Below are positions 9,126-19,133 of a stretch of 64,000 nt of DNA, piece after piece. Under the pieces are notes generated by a model. That model worked only from the letters and a program-made list of their open reading frames with translations. It did not search any database and was not told where the DNA came from. Within the stretch, counting starts at the first letter, position 1. Every line of letters begins with the position of its first letter. Source of the DNA: Shewanella litorisediminis (GTDB lineage: Bacteria; Pseudomonadota; Gammaproteobacteria; Enterobacterales; Shewanellaceae); NCBI RefSeq assembly GCF_016834455.1, contig NZ_CP069213.1, forward strand, positions 1,426,501 through 1,490,500, in the 5' to 3' direction. The position numbers were made by a program, and so were the translations under genes.

Positions 9126-9554
9126 TTAACCCGCTTTACGCTTGGCGAGCTTCAGCGCACAGGCACAAAGACCACCGCGTTTGGCGGGGCAGCCGCCACA
9201 GGGGTTACGCTTAAGGGGCGTGAGGGCAAAGGCCATGCTGCCAACGGCGGGACGAAGGTTACGTACTTGCGCTAACTGGTCGTCATTGGCACCGCTGCGG
9301 CGGCCAATTTTGGAAAGGGTCAAACGCTTAAGCTGTTTTGACACGGTTTTCTTATCAAACTTACCTGCGTCGGCCGAAGCCTTGCTGAGGTTCGACAATT
9401 TGCTGTCGACCAACAGCTGTTGCTTCAGTCTGGTGGCAAAGACCTTTACATCAGACTTGTTTGCCTTGTCTCTCATGGCGTCTTTGCTCAGCCCAAGGGC
9501 CTTGCGTGCCGCTTTACGGCAAAGTTTGTTGAGCTTTTTATCGACCTTGGCCAT
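9126..9554 (-). CDS. Conserved hypothetical basic protein with C-terminal Cys cluster
   Basis: I do not recognise a named family. From ATG 9554 the product is 142 residues, strongly basic (about one Lys/Arg in four). Its N terminus, KVDKKLNKLCRKAARKAL, suggests nucleic-acid binding. Near the C terminus, NPCGGCPAKRGGLCACALK holds four cysteines in a CxxC-x7-CxC arrangement that could bind a metal. An upstream TTG (9617) would add 21 residues, but the sequence MAKVDKK looks like the natural start. It is convergent with mepM and separated from it by the bidirectional terminator. Function unknown. Confidence 0.6.
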   Translation of the reverse strand: MAKVDKKLNKLCRKAARKALGLSKDAMRDKANKSDVKVFATRLKQQLLVDSKLSNLSKASADAGKFDKKTVSKQLKRLTLSKIGRRSGANDDQLAQVRNLRPAVGSMAFALTPLKRNPCGGCPAKRGGLCACALKLAKRKAG

Positions 9555-9847
9555 AGGAGTAATCCAACCGGACTGTAGCTTTGGTTGTGATTTTAAATGA
9601 AAACTATTCTCAGTCAAGCATCGTGACCGTTAACTGTGATGCCAATCCTTTGATGGCATGCTCAGGCACATTCGGCGTTAAAAGAGGAGGCTCTAAAGTG
9701 ATTTAGCAGAGTGTCCGGTCCGTGAGGTCTGCCTGACTGTGGCGCGACAGTGGCAGGGCTTCCATGTTGGCGGAGGTATGCGCCATGGCGCAAACTCAGG
9801 CGGGATTACTGCACAGACGTGTGCGGCATGTACATTCCGGATGAATG

Positions 9848-10345
9848 TCAGAAGGGGGACTGGCCTGCGTCTATCGCAGTCAGCAGCAGTCGCAAATCGA
9901 ATTCCAACTGATGATAGTCGCCTTCCATATGGCAACAGAGCTGATAAAAGGCTTTGTTGTGGTCACGTTCTTTTAAATGCGCCAATTCGTGTACCACCAC
10001 CATCCGCAGCAAGGGCTCTGGCACCTGCTTTAGCATAGAGGCGATACGGATTTCGCGTTTGGCCTTGAGTTTATTGCCCTGAACCCGAGAAATGGCGGTA
10101 TGCAGCCCGAGGGCTTGCTGACGCAAACTGATTTTGTCGTCAAAGCATACCTTGGATAACGGGTCGCTGCGCTTGAGGAAGCGGTTTTTCAGCGCCATGG
10201 TGTAATCAAACAGCGCCTTGTCGGAGCGGATATCGTGCTGGGCCTGGTAGCGACGTGCGAGCACATCGCCCAGGGTGCCAGCCTCAAGCAGGGCGTCCAC
10301 CTTGGCACGCACCTGCTCGGGGTAATGGGCCAGGTATTGGCTCAC
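9848..10345 (-). CDS. ygjP: YgjP-like metallopeptidase-fold protein (DUF45)
   Basis: This 165-residue protein carries the zinc motif HELAHLKERDHNKAFY, in which HExxH plus a downstream histidine is the DUF45/YgjP signature. The E. coli homologue has been reported as a UTP pyrophosphatase; the fold is that of a small zincin. The RVQGNKLKAKREIRIASML segment before the motif is less conserved. Translation starts at GTG 10345 and overlaps the stop codon of the upstream DUF3010 gene by four bases (GTGA), so the two are translationally coupled. Confidence 0.85.
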   Translation of the reverse strand: MSQYLAHYPEQVRAKVDALLEAGTLGDVLARRYQAQHDIRSDKALFDYTMALKNRFLKRSDPLSKVCFDDKISLRQQALGLHTAISRVQGNKLKAKREIRIASMLKQVPEPLLRMVVVHELAHLKERDHNKAFYQLCCHMEGDYHQLEFDLRLLLTAIDAGQSPF

Positions 10346-10779
10346 AGCTTGCCGTAGATGCGGGCGTTCAGGAAGGCGTAGCCCGCTTCAAAGGCTTGCA
10401 GCTGGAAACGCTTGAGTCCGAGCACCTCGTAATCAACCTGAGGAGGGTTGCGTTTGCATTGCTCGCGGATGGCAGTGGGCTTAAGCAGGGTTACCGGCAA
10501 TTCGCCAAGCTGGATAGCGGCTTCCAGTTTAAAGCCGATAGCGCTGCCGGCCAGCTTGCCTTTTTGCTCCCGCTCGACGATGACAATGTGCTCCACCTTG
10601 TAGTCGGCCATCAGCTTGGCAAAGGCGAAGTGGAATTCACGAATGGCTTCCTGATTATCCGCATCGTTCACCACAAACGAGTGCTTGCGACACTCAGGTA
10701 CATTGAAGGCTTCTTTATCGTAGCCCACGAGGCTGATAATGGCCTCGGCACCTTTCAGCTCTACGCCACATACTCTCAT
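10342..10779 (-). CDS. DUF3010 family protein
   Basis: The 145-residue protein starts MRVCGVELKGAEAIISLVGYD and continues with a RNase H-like pattern: an N-terminal beta hairpin, then KVEHIVIVEREQKGKLAGSAIGFKLEAAI. This matches my recollection of the DUF3010 family, which is common in Shewanella and Vibrio. The alternating beta strands and the acidic residues (Glu7, Glu in VEREQKG) suggest a RuvC/RNase H fold; catalytic activity is not established. It overlaps ygjP by four bases, implying a two-gene operon. Confidence 0.75.
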   Translation of the reverse strand: MRVCGVELKGAEAIISLVGYDKEAFNVPECRKHSFVVNDADNQEAIREFHFAFAKLMADYKVEHIVIVEREQKGKLAGSAIGFKLEAAIQLGELPVTLLKPTAIREQCKRNPPQVDYEVLGLKRFQLQAFEAGYAFLNARIYGKL

Positions 10780-10866
10780 TTTTTTCCCTTATCTTTTTCT
10801 GTCACTTAATTGGTTCGGTGTTTTTGCTCAGGCAAAAACGTGCGGCTTGATGTTGGCCTGAGGAAC

Positions 10867-12237
10867 TCAGTCTTCGCCCAGCTCATCAGCGTCATCGTCC
10901 TCGGGCACAATCGGTGCCGGGAGGGGCTTCTTACGGATCATTGGCGCATCGCCCACATCCACGCCGGTAAGGAAGCGTTTATCGCGGCTGCGCTTTTCAC
11001 CCTTTGGCGCATCGGCAGCCTGTCTCTTGCTGTTGCCGGTCGTCTTGGTCTGAGTGCCAGGTGCTTTACGCTCACGCTTGGGCGCCAGTCCCTTGAATTT
11101 GGCTTCCAGTCCTTCGAGCACGCTGAAGTCAAAGGTCTTTTGCAGCAGGAGCTGAACCTTGAGGAAGTTGTCCCAGTCTTTCGGTCCCACCAGCGAAATG
11201 GCGGTGCCCTTGTTACCGGCGCGGCCGGTACGACCAATCCGGTGCACGTATTCCTCGGCAAACTTTGGCATATCGAAGTTCACCACCAAAGACACGTTGG
11301 AGATATCCAGACCGCGTGAAGCCACGTCTGTGGTCACCAGGATGCGGTGGTGCTCACGGCTGAAGCTATCCATGATTTGATTACGCTGTGCCTGTCGCAG
11401 CTCGCCGGATAGGGCGGCTGTGTTGAAGCCTTTCTCGGCCAGCAGGGTGGCCAGGCGCTCTGTGTCCTGGCGTGTGGCAGTAAAAATCATCACCTGACGG
11501 AAGTTATTGCCACTGAGCAGGCGTTCGAGCAGGGCTTCCTTGTGCTCCAGATGGTCGGCCAGCAGAATTTGTTGCTCGATGTCGCCGTGGCCCAGGTGCA
11601 CGGCATCGATGGCGACATGCTCAGGCTCTTTCAGAAGCTCAGCCGCCAGCTCGTGCACTTCACCGTGCTCCAGGGTGGCCGAGAACATCAGGGTTTGCCT
11701 GCGACGGTGATCGGCAGCTGCATTGATGGCTTTCAGCTGAGGAGCAAATCCCAGATCCAGCATGCGGTCGGCTTCGTCGAGGATGAGCAGCTCAAGCCCG
11801 TTTAAAAACAGGTGGCGCTGCTGCAGGTGGTCGGCAATGCGTCCGGGGGTGGCCACAATAAAATGGGGTTCCCTGGCGAGGGCCTTGGCCTGGTCATTAA
11901 AGTTTTCACCGCCCAGCACACTGATGGCACGGTATTGGGTATTGGCCACCAACAGACGGAGCTGAGCATACACTTGCTGCGCCAGCTCTCGGGTGGGCAG
12001 CAGAATAAGCACCCGCGGGTCTTTTTTTGACAGCGCCTTGCTGGAAATCACCCTTTGCATGGCAGGCAGCAAAAATGCCAGCGTCTTTCCCGAGCCCGTC
12101 TTGGACGAGGCCATCAGATCCTTGCCGGCAAGGGCAACAGGAATGGCCTGACTCTGGATGGGGGTAGGCGTCTCTATGCCCATGTGCTTCAGGCTTTGCA
12201 TGAGGCGCTTATCGAGGGAAAAATCAGAAAATTGCAA
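10867..12237 (-). CDS. DEAD-box ATP-dependent RNA helicase (RhlE/SrmB-like)
   Basis: All DEAD-box motifs are visible: Q motif FSDFSL...GIETPTPIQ, motif I SSKTGSGKT, Ia PTRELAQQ, Ib TPGR, II DEAD, III SAT, IV IFTATRQDTE, V ATDVASRGLDI-like TTDVASRGLDIS and VI HRIGRTGRAG. The core is followed by a Lys/Arg-rich tail of about 80 residues that likely binds RNA, and an acidic end. I favour TTG 12237 (LQFSDFSL), which has a GGAG upstream. A longer frame to 12366 adds 43 residues that do not resemble a helicase N terminus. Such proteins remodel rRNA or mRNA; which paralogue this is (RhlE, SrmB or other) is unsettled. Confidence 0.93.
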   Translation of the reverse strand: MQFSDFSLDKRLMQSLKHMGIETPTPIQSQAIPVALAGKDLMASSKTGSGKTLAFLLPAMQRVISSKALSKKDPRVLILLPTRELAQQVYAQLRLLVANTQYRAISVLGGENFNDQAKALAREPHFIVATPGRIADHLQQRHLFLNGLELLILDEADRMLDLGFAPQLKAINAAADHRRRQTLMFSATLEHGEVHELAAELLKEPEHVAIDAVHLGHGDIEQQILLADHLEHKEALLERLLSGNNFRQVMIFTATRQDTERLATLLAEKGFNTAALSGELRQAQRNQIMDSFSREHHRILVTTDVASRGLDISNVSLVVNFDMPKFAEEYVHRIGRTGRAGNKGTAISLVGPKDWDNFLKVQLLLQKTFDFSVLEGLEAKFKGLAPKRERKAPGTQTKTTGNSKRQAADAPKGEKRSRDKRFLTGVDVGDAPMIRKKPLPAPIVPEDDDADELGED

Positions 12238-12472
12238 AGGATGGTCTCCGGAAAAATTCAAGCCGGGAATTATAGCGCCATCGGCCGCTTGGCGCCATGA
12301 CAAGTGTGCTTCTGCCTGCTTAACACTGGGCTTCCTATCGAACTTGTGCGTCAATATCTGTGACAACCGTCAAAAATCCGTTGTTGGCGCTTTCTTCAGC
12401 GAAATAATTGCCTTATGTTTGAGCGATTGAAAAATTAACACGCACAACGACCCTGCCGCCCCGGAGGCGTAA

Positions 12473-12646
12473 ATGGACTTTTGGATTGCACTCGCCATTG
12501 TCATTTTCGGTTGGATGATCCCCGTTTTACACATCGGATTGTCTGACGTGGTGACCGCCCGCCAAAAAAGCTGGTGGATACTGGCTGTGACTCTGGGTTC
12601 CTGGTTTGGCTGGCTCGGTTATCTCTTCAAAGGCCGAAGCCGATAG
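12473..12646 (+). CDS. Small membrane protein, PLDc_N-like
   Basis: A 57-residue ORF beginning MDFWIALAIVIFGWMIPVLH and ending GWLGYLFKGRSR. It has two hydrophobic helices separated by a short polar loop (DVVTARQKSW) and a basic C terminus. This two-helix layout, with an aromatic, glycine-rich second helix, resembles the PLDc_N family of small membrane proteins. A strong GGAGG lies five bases before the ATG. It sits between the divergent helicase gene and rssA. Function unknown; that it is a real gene is well supported by the ribosome binding site and composition. Confidence 0.75.
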   Translation: MDFWIALAIVIFGWMIPVLHIGLSDVVTARQKSWWILAVTLGSWFGWLGYLFKGRSR

Positions 12647-12740
12647 ATTTTTCTCTTTCTTCCCAAGCGCTGGCACCTGCCGGCGCTTGTCGTTTATAGT
12701 CAGAGTCATTCTTGCTTTCATCTTTGCAAAGGAGTCGTAG

Positions 12741-13676
12741 ATGAGCCAACCCCGTATTGGTATTGCCCTGGGCAGTGGTGCCGCCAAAGGCTGGGCCCAC
12801 ATAGGGGTGTTCAACGCCCTTGATGAGCTGGGCATAAAGCCGGAGCGGGTCGCGGGCTGCTCCATTGGTGCCTTGGTGGGCGCCGCCTATGTCAACGGGC
12901 GTCTTGGCGATTTGGAGTCATGGGTCAGAAGTTTTTCCAGTTGGGACGTTCTTGGGCTTATGGACTTAAGCTGGCGCCGCGGCGGGCTCATTCGCGGGGA
13001 AAAGGTGTTTGATGTGATGCAAAGTCGTATCGGCAGTATGGACATTGAATCCATGTCCATGCCCTTTATTGCGGTTGCCACCGACTTGTACAGCGGCCAG
13101 GAAATTTGGTTTCGCCAGGGGGATCTGCGCCACGCCGTGCGGGCGTCCTGCTCCATGCCCGGTATTTTGCCGCCGGTGCGCCAGGGCCATCGATGGTTGG
13201 TAGACGGCGCTGTGGTCAATCCTGTACCCGTGTCGGCTTGCCGTGCGCTGGATGTGGATGTGGTGATTGCCGTTGACCTGGATGGTCAGCGCCGCAGCCG
13301 CATTCAGGCCGTGCCTGTGACCCTTCGCAGTGAAGCCATCACTCCGCAGGAAGAAACGCGGGCCTTGGCCGAGCAGGAGGGCGGGTTTATGGACCTTTTT
13401 GCCCGCGGCCGCGACTATATCGCCAGTTTGTCGGATAAGTTTGCCCTTGGCACCCGTGATGACCCGGGGATGCTGGCAGTCATGAACCAGTCCATGGAGA
13501 TAGTGCAGCAGCGACACAAAAGGGCGCGCCTGATGGGCGACCCGCCCGATGTGTGCCTGGTACCCAAGGTAGCCGACATTGGCACCATGGAGTTCCATCG
13601 CGCCGCAGAGGCCATCGATGCGGGTTACAGTGCAGTGATGGCCCAGGCCCATCTGCTGGAAGCTGCACTCGGTTAA
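12741..13676 (+). CDS. rssA: Patatin-like phospholipase family protein RssA
   Basis: A 311-residue patatin-fold serine hydrolase. The oxyanion loop (LGSGAAKGWAHIG), the nucleophile elbow GCSIG (Ser41) and the catalytic aspartate in VDGAVVNPVP (Asp155) are all intact. It tracks E. coli RssA (about 301 aa), whose substrate is not established; acyl-ester or phospholipid hydrolysis is inferred from the fold. The cytoplasmic protein has no signal peptide. GGAG precedes the ATG and a hairpin terminator follows. No partner resembling rssB is adjacent here. Confidence 0.9.
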   Translation: MSQPRIGIALGSGAAKGWAHIGVFNALDELGIKPERVAGCSIGALVGAAYVNGRLGDLESWVRSFSSWDVLGLMDLSWRRGGLIRGEKVFDVMQSRIGSMDIESMSMPFIAVATDLYSGQEIWFRQGDLRHAVRASCSMPGILPPVRQGHRWLVDGAVVNPVPVSACRALDVDVVIAVDLDGQRRSRIQAVPVTLRSEAITPQEETRALAEQEGGFMDLFARGRDYIASLSDKFALGTRDDPGMLAVMNQSMEIVQQRHKRARLMGDPPDVCLVPKVADIGTMEFHRAAEAIDAGYSAVMAQAHLLEAALG

Positions 13677-13697
13677 CCTCCGAAGCGTTGACCAAAT

Positions 13698-13733
13698 AAC
13701 CGCCACTCTATCTCTGAGTCCGGCGGTTTTTTT
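13698..13733 (+). terminator. Intrinsic terminator of rssA
   Basis: AACCGCC/GGCGGTT stem with a 17-base loop region, followed by seven T residues, 22 bases after the rssA stop. Confidence 0.75.
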
Positions 13734-13836
13734 GTGCCTGCCTAATGGCGAATTTATCCCGGGTCAAGGGGGATAAGTGTGAAAAAGTTACCTGCCACAG
13801 GTTTTCAAAAAGGGGAAATTTATCTTTTTCCCAAAC

Positions 13837-13850
13837 ATGATCCATATCAA
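13837..13850 (+). promoter_or_regulatory. FNR/EtrA binding site upstream of nrdD
   Basis: ATGAT-N4-ATCAA matches nine of ten consensus positions of the FNR box TTGAT-N4-ATCAA. Its centre is about 41 bases before a plausible start point that follows the -10-like TAATAC (13875-13880). This is the class II activator position, consistent with anaerobic induction of nrdDG. Confidence 0.75.
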
Positions 13851-13878
13851 GGTATCGGTCTGGTATTTGTCGCCTAAT

Positions 13879-13925
13879 ACACTACATTTTGTATCTGGAT
13901 AAAAAATAAGCTCAACATATAGTGC
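13879..13925 (+). promoter_or_regulatory. Tandem NrdR boxes upstream of nrdD
   Basis: Box 1 (13879-13894) reads ACACTACATTTTGTAT, close to the NrdR palindrome ACACTATATATAGTGT. Box 2 (13910-13925) is weaker on its left half but has TATAGTGC on the right. Start-to-start distance is 31 bp, the three-helical-turn spacing typical of NrdR box pairs. Box 1 overlaps the inferred -10, consistent with repression when dATP is plentiful. Spacing and overlap are seen directly; regulation is inferred. Confidence 0.65.
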
Positions 13926-13950
13926 TTGGGTGAACAAAGAGGACCTGACT

Positions 13951-16068
<2,118 letters not shown>

Positions 16069-16108
16069 TAGCAATGCTTTTTAATGGAAGCGCACGGAGC
16101 ATCATCTT

Positions 16109-16606
16109 GTGAACTACCACCAGTACTATCCGCTGGATGTGCTCAACGGGCCGGGCACCAGGGCAACGCTCTTTGTGTCCGGCTGCGAGCACCAATGTCG
16201 TGGCTGCTACAACCAATCCACCTGGGATGTGCGAAGCGGTCACCTCTTCGATGAGGCGATGCTGAACCGGATAATCGACGACCTCAATGACACCCGGGTT
16301 CGCCGACGGGGGCTTAGCCTCTCCGGTGGTGACCCCTTGCTGCCTGCAAATCTTGCCGGTATCAGTGAGCTGGTGGCACGGGTGCGTTCGCAATGCCCGG
16401 GCAAGGATATCTGGCTGTGGACGGGCTATCGTCTGGATGCATTGAGCGAGGCGCAGCTGGCGGTGGTGTCCCGTGTGGACGTAATCGTTGATGGCCCCTT
16501 TGAACAGGGGCTTGCCGACAGACGGCTCAAGTTTCGGGGCAGCAGCAATCAGCGTATCTTTTGTCGCAGTGGCGATGCGTTTGTGCCCTGGTGTGACCAA
16601 GACTGA
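16109..16606 (+). CDS. nrdG: Anaerobic RNR-activating protein NrdG (radical SAM)
   Basis: The 165-residue activase uses a [4Fe-4S] cluster and S-adenosylmethionine to install the glycyl radical on NrdD. The cluster motif CEHQCRGC (Cys26, Cys30, Cys33) and the SAM-binding GGDPL segment are present. Start is GTG 16109, with GGAG about ten bases upstream. Length matches E. coli NrdG (154 aa) with a short C-terminal extension. It is the second gene of the nrdDG operon. Only a weak hairpin (about 16651-16665) is seen downstream. Confidence 0.96.
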   Translation: MNYHQYYPLDVLNGPGTRATLFVSGCEHQCRGCYNQSTWDVRSGHLFDEAMLNRIIDDLNDTRVRRRGLSLSGGDPLLPANLAGISELVARVRSQCPGKDIWLWTGYRLDALSEAQLAVVSRVDVIVDGPFEQGLADRRLKFRGSSNQRIFCRSGDAFVPWCDQD

Positions 16607-16859
16607 CCGGCCCGGTGGACTGCTATCTCAGTACGACTCACTGGAATAACCAGACGCAGGTCTGCTTTTGTTGGCGGACCCTGGCGTTGAATTCTTCACC
16701 TTATCCCGACTCTGATACCCCAGTCAGTCACTTGGGTATTCCTGCGGGCGACAAAAGCGCATAGAATAGGCCACCCGGTGAGTTTATCTTACCAAGGTTA
16801 TTGAGCTGTCAGGGAAAGTGCTGGACTCAGGGATTGAGCGTAGTCGTTAGGAAAATTTC

Positions 16860-17477
16860 ATGTCGATAAAGTATGTCGCCACCTCCAAGTTGCCAACGCC
16901 CTGGGGCGTTTTTGCCATCCACGGTTTTGAAGATAGCGAAACCGGTAAGGAGCATGTGGCACTGACCTTTGGCGATCTCAGTGGTGACTCCCCTGTGCTG
17001 GGGCGGATCCATTCTGAATGTTTGACCGGTGATGCCCTGTTCAGCCTGCGCTGTGACTGTGGTTTTCAGCTGCAAACAGCCATGCAGCGGATCGCTGAAA
17101 CCGGCCGTGGTTTTATCTTGTATCTGCGTCAGGAAGGGCGCGGTATTGGGCTGTTAAACAAAATCCGCGCCTATGAGCTGCAGGATAAAGGGGCCAATAC
17201 CGTTGAGGCCAACGAGCAACTCGGTTTCGCTGCCGATATGCGTAAGTACGATATGATTGCCCCCATGTTGGCACATCTGGGGATCTCCCGGGTCAAGCTG
17301 ATGACCAATAATCCCCGTAAAGTCAAAGCCATGAAAGACGTAGGTATGGATGTGGTCGAGCGGGTGCCGCTGCAGGTGGGTAAAAATCGTTATAACGAAG
17401 CCTATCTCAAAACTAAGTCAGATGAGCTTGGGCACATGATGTCTGAAGAGCACTTCAAGGCACACCACCAGGACTGA
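16860..17477 (+). CDS. ribA: GTP cyclohydrolase II RibA
   Basis: This 205-residue enzyme opens GTP to 2,5-diamino-6-ribosylamino-4(3H)-pyrimidinone 5'-phosphate, the first committed step of riboflavin synthesis. The zinc ligands lie in [17 protein letters not shown] (Cys54, Cys65, Cys67). [10 protein letters not shown] is the family signature for nucleotide binding, and NNPRKVKAM lies near the C terminus. It is a stand-alone RibA without a fused RibB domain. The 253-base region before it shows no FMN riboswitch fold that I can recognise. Confidence 0.96.
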   Translation: MSIKYVATSKLPTPWGVFAIHGFEDSETGKEHVALTFGDLSGDSPVLGRIHSECLTGDALFSLRCDCGFQLQTAMQRIAETGRGFILYLRQEGRGIGLLNKIRAYELQDKGANTVEANEQLGFAADMRKYDMIAPMLAHLGISRVKLMTNNPRKVKAMKDVGMDVVERVPLQVGKNRYNEAYLKTKSDELGHMMSEEHFKAHHQD

Positions 17478-17530
17478 TAGCGCAAACTGGTGTTTGCTGG
17501 GGAAACCTTTTATAGTCGGGGCATTCATTG

Positions 17531-18355
17531 ATGGATGCCCCGACTGCTTTGAAGCCTGCCAGAATTCTCGCCATCCTGCTTTTTTCTTCCCCCTGTGTGG
17601 CGCAACAAGCCCCCGATGTCAGCCATTATGCCTTTGCCAACTATCTGGGCAGCGGCATTTACAGTTCGGCCGGTGAAAGCGCCGCCGTGGTGAATATTCC
17701 CTTATCCTTCGACATCGAATCCTCATCAGAGCACAGTTTGATGCTGCGCTTGCCTCTGTCGTTGGGCTTTTTCAACTACAACTGGGATGAGTTGCCGGAA
17801 GGTGACTTTCCAGACGCGGTGGGAACCGTCACAGTAACGCCCGGCATCGAGTACCACTGGCAAGTCAATCCAAATTTGAAGATGGAGACTTATCTTGATA
17901 TCGGATTTGGGCATAACTTTTCCGACAGCAGCAATGTGGGCATCCTGTCCGCCGGGATCTCAACCCTCTATGCCTTTGGCAGCGAAGAATACCAACCTTT
18001 GTGGGTTAGCCGATTTTACTCCGCCGGATATCGCAGCATACAGAGCGGCAGTGAAGAGCATTACTCGGCACTGACATCCGGGGTGGAGTCGGGCCTGGGG
18101 TGGGGCTTTACCGCATGGGAGCGGCAGATGGAGCCCAGGCTTTTTGCCGCCATGCATTGGTATTTTGGCCGGGGACAGCTGGCGGATGAGTTTGTTGGCG
18201 CGCTCTTTGGTGAGAGTACACTGGAATTGGGGCTGAGCCTGGTATTCGATAAGCCGTTGGGTCTTGAAGCGATAACGATAGAGCGGGTGGGGTTCAGCTA
18301 CAGTAACGCCGGCGGTGAAGATGTGTGGCGGGTGTTCTTCAGCCACCCGCTTTAA
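17531..18355 (+). CDS. Outer-membrane beta-barrel protein (solitary autotransporter-barrel-like)
   Basis: A 274-residue exported protein. The N terminus (RILAILLFSSPCVAQ) is a signal peptide with likely cleavage after CVA or VAQ. The mature part alternates polar and aromatic residues in short strands (LMLRLPLSLGFFNYNW, LKMETYLDIGFGHNF, HYSALTSGVESGLGWGF), as in an 8-12-stranded barrel. This fits the small solitary autotransporter-barrel family known from Shewanella and Vibrio, but I am not certain of the family. It has no passenger domain. It lies 53 bases after ribA with no obvious functional link. Confidence 0.6.
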   Translation: MDAPTALKPARILAILLFSSPCVAQQAPDVSHYAFANYLGSGIYSSAGESAAVVNIPLSFDIESSSEHSLMLRLPLSLGFFNYNWDELPEGDFPDAVGTVTVTPGIEYHWQVNPNLKMETYLDIGFGHNFSDSSNVGILSAGISTLYAFGSEEYQPLWVSRFYSAGYRSIQSGSEEHYSALTSGVESGLGWGFTAWERQMEPRLFAAMHWYFGRGQLADEFVGALFGESTLELGLSLVFDKPLGLEAITIERVGFSYSNAGGEDVWRVFFSHPL

Positions 18356-18388
18356 CATTTCGCCCTGAGCCGGGCGTTATGGGCAACG

Positions 18389-19012
18389 TTATTTTTTGCC
18401 CCAAATGTCGGCGTTCGTGTTGGTAGAAACTGGGCTTGCCGACGGGCTATCAGCGGCACTGTCGTTGCTTTTGCGCTTGAGGCTCAGCGTGGGCTGACGT
18501 TTGGCCGTTTGGGTGCCCATGTCTGCATTTGTTCCTGCCTGATGGGCTCTTGCTTCCCCGCGATGTTTGTTTTCCGTCGAGGCCTTGTTGCTAAAGGCGG
18601 GTTTCTTGCCTTTATTGACAGCCGGGCCTTTGGCACTCTTGCCATAGGGGGAAGGCTTGTCACCGCCGGTGTGCCTGTTACGGCCCTCAGGTTTAGCTGT
18701 CTTGGGCTTAGCCGAGCCTTTCGTCGATGGTCTGTCCGAATCGCCTTCCTTGGGCTGTCGCACAGGGCGCTCTGGCACCGGAAAACCCATATGGCTTAAG
18801 TACAGGTCTTCGACTTTGGCCCGAGCCCAGGAGGTTCGGCGCAAAAATTTCAGGCTGGAATCCAGACTGGGATCAACGGCAAAACAGCGGATGCGAATTT
18901 GGTCGGCGAGTTTTGTCCAACCCAGCTCTTCCACCAGGTGTTCGAGCATGGCTTTCAGTGTCATGCCATGGAGTGGATTGTTGGCCTGTGTTGGTGGAGT
19001 TTGTTGGGACAT
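18389..19012 (-). CDS. VF530-family (DUF2132) DNA-binding protein with long basic tail
   Basis: Residues about 12-75 form the VF530 domain: LHGMTLKAMLEHLVEELGW, RIRCFAVDPSLDSSLKFLRRT, WARAKVEDLYL. VF530 proteins are small and usually under 90 residues. Here a further 130 or so low-complexity residues follow, rich in Lys, Thr, Pro and Ser (RPSTKGSAKPKTAKPEGRN). The tail is likely disordered and nucleic-acid binding. VF530 folds have been linked to DNA binding from structure; the biological role is not known. Confidence 0.8.
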   Translation of the reverse strand: MSQQTPPTQANNPLHGMTLKAMLEHLVEELGWTKLADQIRIRCFAVDPSLDSSLKFLRRTSWARAKVEDLYLSHMGFPVPERPVRQPKEGDSDRPSTKGSAKPKTAKPEGRNRHTGGDKPSPYGKSAKGPAVNKGKKPAFSNKASTENKHRGEARAHQAGTNADMGTQTAKRQPTLSLKRKSNDSAADSPSASPVSTNTNADIWGKK

Positions 19013-19073
19013 AGTAGCTCGTCAGAATGGCAATCTTGGAGATTGGGAACGGCATTGTAACCTGTCGGATGGA

Positions 19074-19107
19074 TAAAAAACAAAGGCCGGCGAGCGCCGG
19101 CCTTTTT
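19074..19107 (-). terminator. Intrinsic terminator of the cstA-family gene
   Basis: AAAGGCCGGCG/CGCCGGCCTTT stem (19083-19105) flanked by an A-run and a T-run, so it reads as a terminator on both strands. It follows the minus-strand transporter gene. Confidence 0.85.
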
Positions 19108-19133
19108 GTGTGTACCTTTACTGGGGTACGGGA

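Noticed and set aside
12238-12366. N-terminal extension of the DEAD-box helicase
   Set aside because: The added 43 residues do not resemble a helicase N terminus and would span the likely ribosome binding site of TTG 12237.
16607-16859. FMN riboswitch before ribA
   Set aside because: The gap lacks the conserved RFN core sequences; only a weak hairpin near 16651 is seen.
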